This document shows, piece by piece, positions 36,200-44,497 of a stretch of DNA of 64,000 nucleotides (positions within the stretch are counted from its first letter, which is position 1; each line of letters starts with the position of its first letter). A program made the translations under genes and the position numbers. Under the pieces are notes generated by a model that had not been told where the DNA came from, searched no databases, and worked only from the letters and a program-made list of their open reading frames with translations. The stretch comes from Rhodococcus tukisamuensis NBRC 100609 (GTDB taxonomy: Bacteria > Actinomycetota > Actinomycetes > Mycobacteriales > Mycobacteriaceae): NCBI RefSeq assembly GCF_001894985.1, contig NZ_BCXG01000010.1, forward strand, positions 62,001-126,000, in the 5' to 3' direction.

Positions 36200-36336
36200 C
36201 TCGGCCTCCCGTCCGTCACCCGTGGGAGACAGCGTAGGTGGAAAACGCGGCCGATCAGGCGATCGGCCCCGGTCGTGGGCGTCGTCCGGGCCCGACCGGC
36301 GTGCGCGGAAACTGGTACTAGAGTTCTCTGATACTT

Positions 36337-36353
36337 GCGGTTACAGTAACTGC
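36337..36353. promoter_or_regulatory. Imperfect dyad upstream of the diiron oxygenase operon
   Basis: GCGGTTACaGTAACTGC is an inverted repeat of 8-base arms with one mismatch around a central A. It lies 94 bp before the oxygenase start and 138 bp from the divergent AlkD-like start. It is a plausible TetR-type operator. Confidence 0.5.
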
Positions 36354-36446
36354 CGTGAGGTCGAGTTCCCCCGGAGCGATGTCCTCTGAACTGACTCGAT
36401 GCCTGGGCCGACGGTCGGGGCGACCGGAACGACGGAGGAGACTCGG

Positions 36447-37463
36447 ATGACAATCTCGACGGAGCGCACCGGTTCGGTACGGCCGCCGGTGGACTCGGAC
36501 GCGGCCTACAACGAGATGCTCGTGCGGCTGTCGGAGGGCTCGGTGCACAAGCACTTCGACCCCTTCGAGGACATCGACTGGGACGCGCCGGACTTTGCCG
36601 TCGTGCCGAACGACCCGCGCTGGGTGCTCCAGAAGGAGACCGACCCGCTCGGCGGCCACCCCTGGTACCAGGCGCAGCCGCTGGAGAAGCAGATCGAGAT
36701 CGGGATGTGGCGTCAGGCCAACGTCGCCAAGGTCGGCCTGCAGTTCGAGAACATCCTGATCCGCGGCATGATGCAGTACGTCTTCTCGACCCCCAACGGT
36801 TCTCCCGAGGCCCGGTACTGCACGCACGAGGTCATCGAAGAGTGCAACCACACGATGATGTTCCAGGAGATGGTCAACCGGATCGGCATGGACACCCCGG
36901 GGATGAGCCGACCGCTGCGGTTCGTCGCACAGTTCCTGCCGCTGGCCGGCAACACGCTCCCGGTGATCTTCTTCATGGGCGTGCTCGCCGGCGAGGAGCC
37001 GATCGACCACCTGCAGAAGTCCGTGCTCCGCGAGGACGGCGTGATCCACCCGATCATGAAGGGCGTCATGGCGATCCACGTCGCCGAGGAGGCCCGGCAC
37101 ATCTCGTTCGCGCACGAGTTCCTGCGTCGCCGCGTCCCGATGATGTCGCGGCCCGGCCGCTTCGTGGCCTCGCTCGCCATGCCGCTGATCATGCGGATCC
37201 TGTGTGACGCCATCGTCGTCCCGCCGAAGCAGTTCTGGGCGGAGTTCGACATCCCCGAGCAGGTCAAGCGGGACCTGTTCTGGCGCAGGCCCGAGTCGCG
37301 TCAGGCCCTGCGCAACTACTTCGCCGACGTGCGGATGCTGGCGCACGACAGCGGTCTGATGAACCCGGCGTCGAGGCTGGTGTGGAAAGCGCTGAAGATC
37401 GACGGCAAGGCCTCGCGCTACCGCAGCGAGCCGTCGCGCGGCACGGACCGCGTCGCCGCCTGA
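36447..37463 (+). CDS. AurF-like diiron oxygenase
   Basis: A 338-aa ferritin-fold nonheme diiron protein of the AurF (p-aminobenzoate N-oxygenase) superfamily. Likely iron ligands are visible in the order Glu101 (FENIL), the EVIEECNH cluster (Glu128-His135) and HVAEEARH (His211-His218). ATG 36447 follows GGAGGAG. The next gene, 46 bp on, encodes a ferredoxin fused to a ferredoxin-NADP reductase, which would supply the electrons. Mycolata relatives are lipid- or antibiotic-related oxygenases; the substrate here is unknown. Confidence 0.85.
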   Translation: MTISTERTGSVRPPVDSDAAYNEMLVRLSEGSVHKHFDPFEDIDWDAPDFAVVPNDPRWVLQKETDPLGGHPWYQAQPLEKQIEIGMWRQANVAKVGLQFENILIRGMMQYVFSTPNGSPEARYCTHEVIEECNHTMMFQEMVNRIGMDTPGMSRPLRFVAQFLPLAGNTLPVIFFMGVLAGEEPIDHLQKSVLREDGVIHPIMKGVMAIHVAEEARHISFAHEFLRRRVPMMSRPGRFVASLAMPLIMRILCDAIVVPPKQFWAEFDIPEQVKRDLFWRRPESRQALRNYFADVRMLAHDSGLMNPASRLVWKALKIDGKASRYRSEPSRGTDRVAA

Positions 37464-37509
37464 CGCGTCGGGAACCCGCCACCCAGCTCCCCCAGATCGG
37501 AAGCCCCCC

Positions 37510-39255
37510 ATGCCCCATGTGGTGACCCAGTCCTGTTGCAGTGATGCCTCGTGCGTGTACGCGTGCCCGGTCAACTGCATCCACCCGACGCCGGACGAGC
37601 CCGACTTCCTGACGGCGGAGATGCTGCACATCGACCCGGCGGCCTGCGTCGACTGCGGGGCGTGCGTGTCGGCCTGCCCGGTCGACGCGATCGTCCCGGA
37701 GGCGAAACTGGCGCCGTCGCAACGGGTGTTCCTGGAGATCAACGCGGACTTCTACCGGACCCAGTGGGACCGGCCCGTCCTGGCGCCGGTGGTCCCCGCG
37801 CCGACGGTCCGCGGCGGCCGCGCGCCGCTGCGGGTGGCGGTCGTCGGGTCGGGCCCGTCGGCGATGTACGCCGCCGACGAACTGCTCACCCAGCCGGGCG
37901 TGCGGGTCGACGTCTTCGACCGGCTGCCGGTGCCGTACGGGCTGGTGCGCGCCGGCGTGGCGCCGGACCACCAGAAGACCAAGCAGGTCACCGAGCTGTA
38001 CGACAAGATCGCCGCCCAGCCGGGTTTCGAGTACTACCTCAACGTCGAGATCGGCCGCGACCTCTCGCACGACGAGCTGCTGGCGAGCCACCACGCCGTG
38101 GTCTACGCGGTGGGGGCGTCGTCGGACCGCAAGCTCGGCGTCGAGGGGGAGTCGCTCGCCGGCAGCGCCTCGGCGACGGACTTCGTCGCCTGGTACAACG
38201 GCCACCCCGACCACGCGGGCGACACCTACGACTTCTCGCACCGGCGGGCGGTCGTCGTCGGCAACGGCAACGTCGCGCTCGACGTGGCGCGGATCCTGAC
38301 CATGGACCCGGAACTGCTGGCGGGCACCGACATCGCGAGCCACGCGCTCGAGGCCCTGCGCGCCAGCAAGATCGAGGAGGTGGTGATTGTCGGACGCCGC
38401 GGCATCGCGCAGTCCGCGTTCACGGTCCCGGAGTTCGCGGGCCTGCTGGAGACCCCGGGCATCGACGTGGCGGTCCGCGACGGCGACGACGTGCTGGACC
38501 CGGCCACCGAGCGCGCCGTCGCCGACGGCACCCTCTCGCACGCGGTGGAACACAAGCTGGCCCTGCTCGCCTCCCTGCGCGCCCGGTCCGGGGGAACCGG
38601 ACGGAAGATCACCCTGCGGTACCTGTCGAGCCCCACCCGCATCGTCGGCGACGACCGGGTGACGGGAGTGGAGTTGGTGCGCAACGCCTTCGCCGCCGGC
38701 GAGGGCGACGGGGTGCGGATCGAACCGACCGGCGAGGTCGAGGTGCTCGACGCCGGGCTGGTGCTCACCTCGATCGGCTACCGCGGCGTGCCGCTGGCCG
38801 GCGTGCCGTTCGACGACGCGGCGGCCGTCATCCCGAACCGCGAGGGCCGGGTGCTCGACGGGCCCGCCGGTGCGGGGCTGGCGGGCGCGTACGTCACCGG
38901 ATGGGTCAAGCGCGGGCCGACGGGCTTCATCGGCACCAACAAGTCCTGCGCGCAGGAGACGGTGAACGCGCTGGTGGACGACTACAACGACGGACTGCTC
39001 GCCGACCCGCGTACCGGCGCGGCGGAATTCGACGCGCTGGTGCGCCGGCGTCAACCCGCAGTGGTCGACCGGGCGGGCTGGCTGGCCGTCGACCGGGCCG
39101 AGCGGGCGCGCGGTGCCGACCGCGACCGGGTCCGCGAGAAGATCACCGACACGGCGGAACTTGTGTCGATCGCCGCCGCGGCGCAGCGTGCCCCGGCGGC
39201 CCGCAGCGGCGGCCGCAGCCTGATGCGCGGTCGCCTGCGGCTGGTCCGCGACTAG
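37510..39255 (+). CDS. fprB: Ferredoxin/ferredoxin-NADP+ reductase fusion (FprB type)
   Basis: A 581-aa protein. Residues 1-70 are a two-cluster bacterial ferredoxin, with Cys9/10, 15, 19, 23 and Cys46, 49, 52, 56 (CVDCGACVSACPVDAI). Residues from 107 on are an adrenodoxin reductase-like flavoprotein with the FAD motif VAVVGSGPSAMYAA, YGLVRAGVAPDH and the NADP motif VVVGNGNVALDVAR, ending with GWVKRGPTGFIGTNK. It should move electrons from NADPH through FAD to iron-sulfur clusters and on to the diiron oxygenase upstream. Its last 40 codons are duplicated at 55131-55256. Confidence 0.9.
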   Translation: MPHVVTQSCCSDASCVYACPVNCIHPTPDEPDFLTAEMLHIDPAACVDCGACVSACPVDAIVPEAKLAPSQRVFLEINADFYRTQWDRPVLAPVVPAPTVRGGRAPLRVAVVGSGPSAMYAADELLTQPGVRVDVFDRLPVPYGLVRAGVAPDHQKTKQVTELYDKIAAQPGFEYYLNVEIGRDLSHDELLASHHAVVYAVGASSDRKLGVEGESLAGSASATDFVAWYNGHPDHAGDTYDFSHRRAVVVGNGNVALDVARILTMDPELLAGTDIASHALEALRASKIEEVVIVGRRGIAQSAFTVPEFAGLLETPGIDVAVRDGDDVLDPATERAVADGTLSHAVEHKLALLASLRARSGGTGRKITLRYLSSPTRIVGDDRVTGVELVRNAFAAGEGDGVRIEPTGEVEVLDAGLVLTSIGYRGVPLAGVPFDDAAAVIPNREGRVLDGPAGAGLAGAYVTGWVKRGPTGFIGTNKSCAQETVNALVDDYNDGLLADPRTGAAEFDALVRRRQPAVVDRAGWLAVDRAERARGADRDRVREKITDTAELVSIAAAAQRAPAARSGGRSLMRGRLRLVRD

Positions 39256-39300
39256 GGGCCCGGAAGGCCCCGAAGTCCGGGTTCACCGGCACCCGAGGCC
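39132..39300. repeat. Duplicated segment, copy A (reductase 3' end plus secreted-gene remnant)
   Basis: About 125 bp at the 3' end of the reductase gene and the following 45 bp recur at 55131-55300 with few differences. The part after the reductase stop reads on the minus strand as a broken end of the secreted-protein gene (VPVNPDFGAFRAP against VPVGPGFGVFQVP), with one base lost before the stop. So here the reductase is intact and the secreted gene is decayed. Confidence 0.85.
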
Positions 39301-39414
39301 CATGTCGGGAATGGGTGCGGGCCCTCGGCGTGGATGCGACCGTCGCGTCGGTAACATCCACGCCCGCCACGCGATTGACCAGGTGGGAGCTGTCCGACGT
39401 AGGGGAGGATCGGA

Positions 39415-39795
39415 ATGCTGAAGAAGCTGATGGCGAGTGCGGCGATCGCGACGGGTGTCGCCGTGGCGGCGGCGCCGCAGGCGAGTGCGGCGGATCAGGC
39501 CTACGTTCCGCCACCCGGGTACGAGCTGAACACGAGGTATTTCAAGCTGCCCTGGGAGCCCAGCAGGTCGTGGGACAACAACTCGAACCTGCTCAGCCCG
39601 TTCGGTACGAGCGACATCTACTGCTACACCTGGCCGGGGGCCGTGACCGGCCCGCTTCCGCTCGACTGCTTTCAGCTCGATCCGTGGCGGCAGACACACC
39701 AGCTGATGCGGATCCCGTTCGCGCAGAACTTGCACATTGTCAATCCGATTCCGACCCCGCCGGGGCAGCTTCCGGGGGCGCTGGGATCGTCCTGA
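39415..39795 (+). CDS. Small secreted protein
   Basis: A 126-aa protein with a Sec signal peptide (MLKKLMASAAIATGVAVAAA, cut after QASA near residue 25) and a mature domain of about 100 residues rich in Pro, Trp and Asn with two Cys (IYCYTWPG, LDCFQLD) that may form a disulfide. GGGGAGGA precedes ATG 39415. No family recognised. It is distinct from the FGVFQVP-type secreted family that surrounds it. Confidence 0.72.
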   Translation: MLKKLMASAAIATGVAVAAAPQASAADQAYVPPPGYELNTRYFKLPWEPSRSWDNNSNLLSPFGTSDIYCYTWPGAVTGPLPLDCFQLDPWRQTHQLMRIPFAQNLHIVNPIPTPPGQLPGALGSS

Positions 39796-39899
39796 CACGC
39801 GTCCGCCACGTCAACCCCACGCGGGCCTGCCACTGTCGGCCCTCAGAACCACGCCACCTACCGCTGAAAGCATCAGTGCGAGAAGCATCAAGCCGGTGA

Positions 39900-40262
39900 G
39901 AGGCAGGCTCCGCACAGCCGGCCGCCACCGCGCCGACCGATACCGCCTTCCCCATTCCCCTCGTTGCAGTCGGGGCTCCTCCGCCCGGATTCCCTACCGG
40001 CGGCATCATGTATCTGACCGCCAGTACCGATCCGGCGACGCCGGGCGTCACGCGATTCTCCAACGACCGCTACTGCTGCGTCTTCATTCATTGGCGAAAC
40101 ATCTCGACCGGCGCGGCCGGGATCGCATACCTCAGACACACGAACGTCGACGCCCACACCGGGTCCGGAACCGAAGTCGCCACCGTCACGCCGCCGGACG
40201 GCCTGCCCGGGTACCCGACACTCATGCTTCTGCCAGGTGCCGGCGCCTGGACGGTCCCCTGA
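39900..40262 (+). pseudogene. 5'-truncated member of the secreted protein family
   Basis: An open frame from the TGA at 39897 to 40262 has no start codon before Met 40008. Its second half aligns with the intact family member at 55252-55806: MYLTAS...PA, YCCVFIHWRNISTGAAG (against DCIDVSVNWLNVTTGAAG), HTGSGT and the terminal GAGAWTVP. The signal peptide is lost. If it starts at 40008 an 84-residue cytoplasmic piece would result, which makes no sense for this family. Confidence 0.65.
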
Positions 40263-40441
40263 CCGGGCTCGGTAGCCGTACCCGGACCGGCTGGGGCGTT
40301 GGGCGGGGGAAGATCTATCGCCCCCAGCCGCCGCCGTTGACCGCCTCGATTACGCTGGCCTGCTGGCCGGCCGATGCCGCTTGCCGGCCGTCGTTGGTCT
40401 GCAGCAGGCCGAGGGCTGCGCGGGGATCCGTGATGCCGAGT

Positions 40442-40463
40442 CCCCACCTTGCCCGAGGTGGGG
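40442..40463 (+). terminator. Hairpin terminator
   Basis: CCCCACCT (40442-40449) pairs with AGGTGGGG (40456-40463) around a 6-base loop, followed by GGCTTTCG, a weak T-containing tail. It lies in the otherwise empty 281 bp between two pseudogenes and may be a relic of an earlier transcript. Confidence 0.55.
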
Positions 40464-40543
40464 GCTTTCGTCGTCTCCGGAATCAGCGGCGAGGCTGACC
40501 GGGCGGTCAGGTACGGCGCGCTGCACGGATCCGGTCCTGTGCG

Positions 40544-41217
40544 ATGGACGCGATCACGCTGCCCCAAACAATCCACAAGGGCCACGGTGCATGCAGTGCC
40601 CACAGCGCTGCACCGGTCGCGGCGGTGCTGTCCGAACGGATCGTCCTCGGCGCGATGCTGCGCGGCGACGACCCCGGGTTCACCCAGGACACCCTCGGTC
40701 GACTGGCCCCCGCGGCCTTCACCATCCCCGCCCACCGCACCGTCTACGCCGCGATCGCCCGCACCGCCGACACCGGCACCGTCGACCTGTCGACGGTCAT
40801 GCTCACCCTCGGCGACAACCTCACCGCCGTCGGCGGATTCGAGCAGCTCTCCGCGGCCGTGCAGGAGTCGTTCACCTCCACTGCCCCGACCGACCATGTC
40901 GCGCGGCTCGCCGACCAGGCCACCCTCGATCGGCGCCGCGCCGCGCCGCGCTGCAGCAGGCGCTGGCCGCCCTCGACGGCGGCCAGGACCTCGACACCAA
41001 CCGCGAGTTCCTCCTCGACACCCTCGCCTCGACATCCGCCACCTCGCAGCTCCTCCCGTCGATCCAAGAACAGACCGGTGACTACTGCGCGCTGCTCGAC
41101 CAGCGCCTGTCCGGGGATGTTCCGACCGGCCTGATGACAGGCTGGAAGCACTTCGACGAGGTCACCCTCAGGCTGCAACCGGGCAGCCTCGTGGTCGTCG
41201 CCGGCCGCGCCGGTTCC
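40544..41217 (+). pseudogene. Broken replicative helicase (DnaB-like) N-terminal part
   Basis: The first frame shows the DnaB N-terminal domain (VLGAMLRGDDPGFTQDTL, FTIPAHRTVYAAIA, GGFEQLSAAVQESF). Near 40930 the frame shifts and continues as LLPSIQEQTGDY, PTGLMTGWKHFDEVTLRLQ, PGSLVVVAGRAGSS. It ends exactly inside Walker A, where GRAGSGKS should follow; a 440-bp repeat element begins at that point. The element or plasmid-type dnaB copy is therefore both frameshifted and truncated. Confidence 0.8.
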
Positions 41218-41656
41218 AGCAGAACGGGAGGAAGCGATGCGATCGCACCGAATCCGCAAGCGAGCTTGAGGGAGTATCCACGCTTTCCCTTCGCCGGCGC
41301 AGGGTCGTCATGGCTGTCGCTGAGCGCAGCAGCGGGGCCGACTTTTTGCTTGGGACATGACGTCGGTGATCGGAATTCTCGATGGATGCTCTGGGGTTCG
41401 ATTCGCGTGGCGCATTCCGCGAAACTCCCGAAATTCGAAGAACTCGAATGGACGGACAAGAGTGGAACCCGAAAAAGCGCCGACGCTAGCAAGTGCTCCA
41501 GCATCGGCTGTCTGTACAGTCTGCCGCCAGGGTAGCGACGACCGTGACAGGCAGCGTGGTCATCGATGCTCCTCTATGCCCGATGCTCAACGGCATACCC
41601 TCGTCGCCGTATCGAAAGGTGAATGGCCATGCGCGCCGTGCAGCCGCTCCACATAG
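41214..41656. repeat. 440-bp imperfect direct repeat, copy 1
   Basis: The segment starting TTCCAGCAGAACGGGAGG aligns along its length with 42772-43211, with substitutions and a few single-base indels. It abuts the broken dnaB at its left end. Frames exist on both strands, but each is shifted relative to the other copy, so neither copy is convincingly coding. Confidence 0.8.
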
Positions 41657-41722
41657 GCCCCGACCCTTGCTGCGCCGTCGCCGAGGGCTGCTCATGTCTT
41701 GGTTTCACCTTGCTTGGGTCGG

Positions 41723-42382
41723 CTACGTGCCAGAGGTGAGGAGGATATGATCGAACGCTCCACGCACGTCGAACGGGATGTCGAGGGCGGTCGGTAGAGC
41801 TGCGACCAGTTCCTCGGCCACGACACGAAGCTTGACGTTGAACTGTTGAGACTTCCAGGTGAGGACATCGAATGCGCGATCGGCAGAGATGCCGTAGATC
41901 ACCATCAGTGCGCCTTTCGCCTGCTCGATGACCGTGCGGGACTCGATGAATGCGGCGACGTCTTCGGTGATGGTGCGGTCGACGTCGCTGCGGATGGAGT
42001 CGGTGACGTCGATGTAGAAGCCTGACATCCCGACGACACACCCGTCGGCCGTGATGCGCTGACCGACGCCCACGACGTAGTGGACCTTGCCTGCGGTGTC
42101 GATGATCCGATGCCTGCTGCTGAATGGCTCGCCGTCCTGCAGTACCCGCCGCATCAGCTTCGCCGCGCCGTCGCGGTCGTCGGGATGCTTGTGCTCGAGC
42201 ACTAGCGCGGTGGTAGGGACGATCTCACCGGGCTCGTAGCCGTGCATGCGGGCGACCGCGTCCGACCACTCCCACCGGTCACCATCGAGGTAGAAGCGGA
42301 AGCTCCCGACCCGTTCGAGCTGTTCGGACATCAGGACTGCACTGGGTTGTCGCTGCGCGTCGCCACCAGACAATTCTCGCAC
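41723..42382 (-). CDS. PAS-ANTAR regulator (RNA-binding antiterminator)
   Basis: A 219-aa two-domain protein. Residues about 22-130 are a PAS_3 sensor (WEWSDAVARMHGYEPGEI, HPDDRDGAAKLMRR, GQRITADGCVVGMSGFYIDVTD). Residues about 145-205 form an ANTAR domain (VIEQAKGALMVIYGISADRAFDVL), which binds paired hairpins in nascent RNA to prevent termination. The GTG at 42382 has no clear ribosome binding site; ATG 42331 is an alternative and would keep both domains. No histidine kinase or target leader is adjacent. Confidence 0.87.
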   Translation of the reverse strand: MRELSGGDAQRQPSAVLMSEQLERVGSFRFYLDGDRWEWSDAVARMHGYEPGEIVPTTALVLEHKHPDDRDGAAKLMRRVLQDGEPFSSRHRIIDTAGKVHYVVGVGQRITADGCVVGMSGFYIDVTDSIRSDVDRTITEDVAAFIESRTVIEQAKGALMVIYGISADRAFDVLTWKSQQFNVKLRVVAEELVAALPTALDIPFDVRGAFDHILLTSGT

Positions 42383-42771
42383 CGTTCACATCGAAAGTTC
42401 ACTCCTCGCGGATCATCGGAGAAGTTGCACCACGCTGGCCCATTGATCTCTCTTTGGGCTGGTCGGTTCACAGGAGAGGGGCTGGTCACCTTGCAGCGTC
42501 CTGTCGGCAGCCGCCCCGTTCCCGCGAATGCTCGTGTCCTGCTCACTGCGTGACCTGCGGTATTGGCCGTGGCCTTCCTCCTTCTTTGTGCACGCGTGTC
42601 TAGTGGAGGCCGCCACCCGGCCCTCCAACTTGCGTGCTGAATGGCTGCGTGACTGATTGAAGCGATTCCGGCACACGGTGATCGAAGGTCAGCCCGTCAG
42701 ATAGCCAGTGCTGCCAAGATCACCGCAACGAAGATGATCAAAGCTATTGTTGCAGTGACGATTGCGGCTGC
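42383..42771. other. Gap without recognisable gene
   Basis: This 389-bp stretch lies between the PAS-ANTAR gene and repeat copy 2. It has lower GC than its neighbours and no frame I can support. One minus-strand frame that enters repeat copy 2 ends in a hydrophobic helix (ALIIFVAVILAALAI), but it is not preserved in copy 1. Confidence 0.45.
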
Positions 42772-43211
42772 TTCCAGTAGAACGGGAGGTAGCGCTGCGG
42801 CCACACTGCATCCGGAAGCGAGCTTGAGAGAGTATCCGCGCTTTCTCTTCGGCGACATCGGGTCGTCATGGCTGTCGCTGTGCTCAGCGATGGGGTCGAT
42901 TTTCGCTTGGGACCCGACGTTGGTGACCGGATCTGTCGATGGGTGCTTTGGGGTTCGATTCGTGTGGTGCATTCCGCGTAACTCCCGAACTCGAAGAACT
43001 CGAATCGGCGAACGAGATGTGGAATACGCGAATGCGCCGACACGAGCAACTGCTCCAGCATCGGCTGTGTACTCAACCGGTCGCCAGAGTAGCGGCAACT
43101 ATGACAGGCAGCAAGGACATCGACACTTCTTCTAGCCCGATGTTCAAACTGCGTCCCATCGACGTCGTCGGAAAGACGAGCGTCCACGCGCGCCGTCCGG
43201 CCGTTCCGCGT
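42772..43211. repeat. 440-bp imperfect direct repeat, copy 2
   Basis: Aligns with 41214-41656 from TTCCAGTAGAACGGGAGG to CGCGCGCCGT and beyond. The copies are separated by about 1.1 kb containing the PAS-ANTAR gene. It abuts a Tn3-type transposase remnant at its right end. A minus-strand segment PKRKRGYSLKLASG and a plus-strand segment LLQHRLCTQPVARVAATMTG are both recognisable in the other copy. Confidence 0.8.
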
Positions 43212-43263
43212 ACGGCACCGGTCATTGGTTCCCCGCCTTATCGGCGCCGATGGGGCGGCCGCC

Positions 43264-43427
43264 TGCAGCGACGCCGGTCGGTGCGGGCCGGGGTTCGTGG
43301 CGACGCGGGTGTTCGCGGACGAGGAGTTGGCGTGTCTGCGGGAGTTCCCGGAGATCAGTCGTGAGAGCTGTTCCGGTACTTCACGCTCACCGGCGCGGAT
43401 ATCGCGTTCATCGTGCCGGTAGGTGAG
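43264..43427 (+). pseudogene. Tn3-family transposase N-terminal remnant
   Basis: The frame reads RVFADEELACLREFPEISRE. After a one-base deletion near 43363 it continues as LFRYFTLTGADIAFIVP, the DUF4158-type N-terminus of Tn3 transposases. Only about 50 residues of a roughly 1000-residue protein remain. It stops where the DUF5313-like gene begins on the other strand. Confidence 0.7.
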
Positions 43428-43430
43428 CTC

Positions 43431-43853
43431 TCAGATGTCGTGCCCTTGCGGCTGGGCTGCGTCCGGCCGCGGACCGTACCGCTCGATGTATGCCCGATGG
43501 ATGTGCGCCTCCCGTTTGCGCTTTTGTACGTCGACGAGTTCGGGATCGAGACCGTGCTTGGCCAACATCTGCCGGCGCCACGCATTGTTGAATGCATGCG
43601 AGAAGATGACCACCCAGATGAAGATCGGCAGCGTCATCTCGGCGTGGACATACAGCGATGCCGGGATCAGCCAGAACGGGGCAAGGAAGAGTGCGGCTGG
43701 GATGGCGGCCCGGATCATCCACCGGCCGATGGCGCCCTTCCCGGTCAGATCGTTGCGCACCCAATCCCGCATCGAATCGGGCAGCCGTCGACCGTAGCTG
43801 TAGCCGATGTACTCCATGACGTTCGGTTTGCGGCGGGGGGTGTCGCTGCTCAT
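43431..43853 (-). CDS. DUF5313-like membrane protein
   Basis: A 140-aa protein starting with a basic leader that contains NVMEYIGYSYGRRLPDSMRDWV. Two close membrane helices follow (AAIPAALFLAPFWLIPASLYV and TLPIFIWVVIFSHAFNNAW), then an Arg/His-rich cytoplasmic tail (RKREAHIHRAYIERYG). This pattern fits the actinobacterial DUF5313 family of unknown role. ATG 43853 follows AGGAG. Confidence 0.8.
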   Translation of the reverse strand: MSSDTPRRKPNVMEYIGYSYGRRLPDSMRDWVRNDLTGKGAIGRWMIRAAIPAALFLAPFWLIPASLYVHAEMTLPIFIWVVIFSHAFNNAWRRQMLAKHGLDPELVDVQKRKREAHIHRAYIERYGPRPDAAQPQGHDI

Positions 43854-43912
43854 GTTCTTGCTCCTGTAGGTGGTGTGGAGATGATCCGACCCGTTACTGC
43901 AGCCGCCGTCGG

Positions 43913-44197
43913 TCAGCATGTGGCCAGGGCGTGCTCCCGGGCGCTACAACACAGGAGTTCGCCCGAACAGCTCACGCACGATGTGGCGGCGATCAGCCGG
44001 GTCAGGCCGGCGTGGATGCCCTCGAGCTCGGGCAATGTCATGCCGAGCATTTTGATGGTCGGGCGGGAGATCGATGATGACCTGTCGTTCGTCGGGTGCG
44101 GGTGCGGGTGCGGGTGCGGGTAATCAGGCAGGCGCTCGAGCAGTGGCGACAGGGTGGAGTCAAGTTGGATCGCGTCACCTGTCGCTTTCACCGACAT
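43913..44197 (-). CDS. Hypothetical protein with His-Pro repeat
   Basis: A 94-aa frame beginning MSVKATGDAIQLDSTLSPLL with a (PH)n stretch near residues 27-35 encoded by a 6-base repeat (CGGGTG units, 44093-44120), and a Cys-rich end (SCVSCSGELLCCS). GAGG precedes the ATG at moderate spacing. It overlaps the end of the upstream frame by 23 bases. No family recognised; the region may be partly decayed. Confidence 0.35.
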   Translation of the reverse strand: MSVKATGDAIQLDSTLSPLLERLPDYPHPHPHPHPTNDRSSSISRPTIKMLGMTLPELEGIHAGLTRLIAATSCVSCSGELLCCSAREHALATC

Positions 44198-44393
44198 CGA
44201 CGCCTCGCCTCACAGTGCCGACATCACCAGGTACTGCGAGTCCTGTCGAAACATGCTCGGGAATGACAGTGCCCGTGCGGTAGATCAGGGCTCGCGTCAG
44301 CGCACCCACCGCTCGAGTCTGGACCTCCAGTGCCGCATCGACAGCCGCCAACGCAAACACAGCCGGGCCTCCGATCCACAACGGAACACGCAC
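44175..44393 (-). CDS. Small hypothetical protein
   Basis: A 72-aa frame from GTG 44393, which has a strong AGGAGGAG just upstream. It begins with a hydrophobic leader (PLWIGGPAVFALAAVDAALE) followed by an amphipathic helix-like part (VQTRAVGALTRALIYRTG), somewhat phasin-like. It overlaps the next frame downstream. The ribosome binding site is the main argument for it. Confidence 0.4.
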   Translation of the reverse strand: MRVPLWIGGPAVFALAAVDAALEVQTRAVGALTRALIYRTGTVIPEHVSTGLAVPGDVGTVRRGVDVGESDR

Positions 44394-44497
44394 TACTCCT
44401 CCTCGGGGTATCACCAATCTGAAACGCCGTAGCGAAACGCCAGCTCATCGATGGGATCCGGTGGTGGACACCAACACCCCGCCGTGAGCACCTCCGG

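Noticed and set aside
35390-36331. Plus-strand 313-codon frame opposite the AlkD-like gene
   Set aside because: Antisense shadow. The minus-strand frame has a good start with GGGAGG and a recognisable HEAT-repeat protein.
40381-41535. Plus-strand 384-codon frame spanning the dnaB remnant and repeat copy 1
   Set aside because: Only its middle is DnaB-like; the N-terminal part is Arg/Pro-rich nonsense and the end runs into the repeat. It is an accidental open frame through a frameshifted pseudogene.
44093-44120. Hexanucleotide repeat (CGGGTG units) as a possible phase-variable tract
   Set aside because: The unit length is a multiple of three, so changes in number would not switch a frame; it only lengthens a His-Pro stretch in a doubtful gene.
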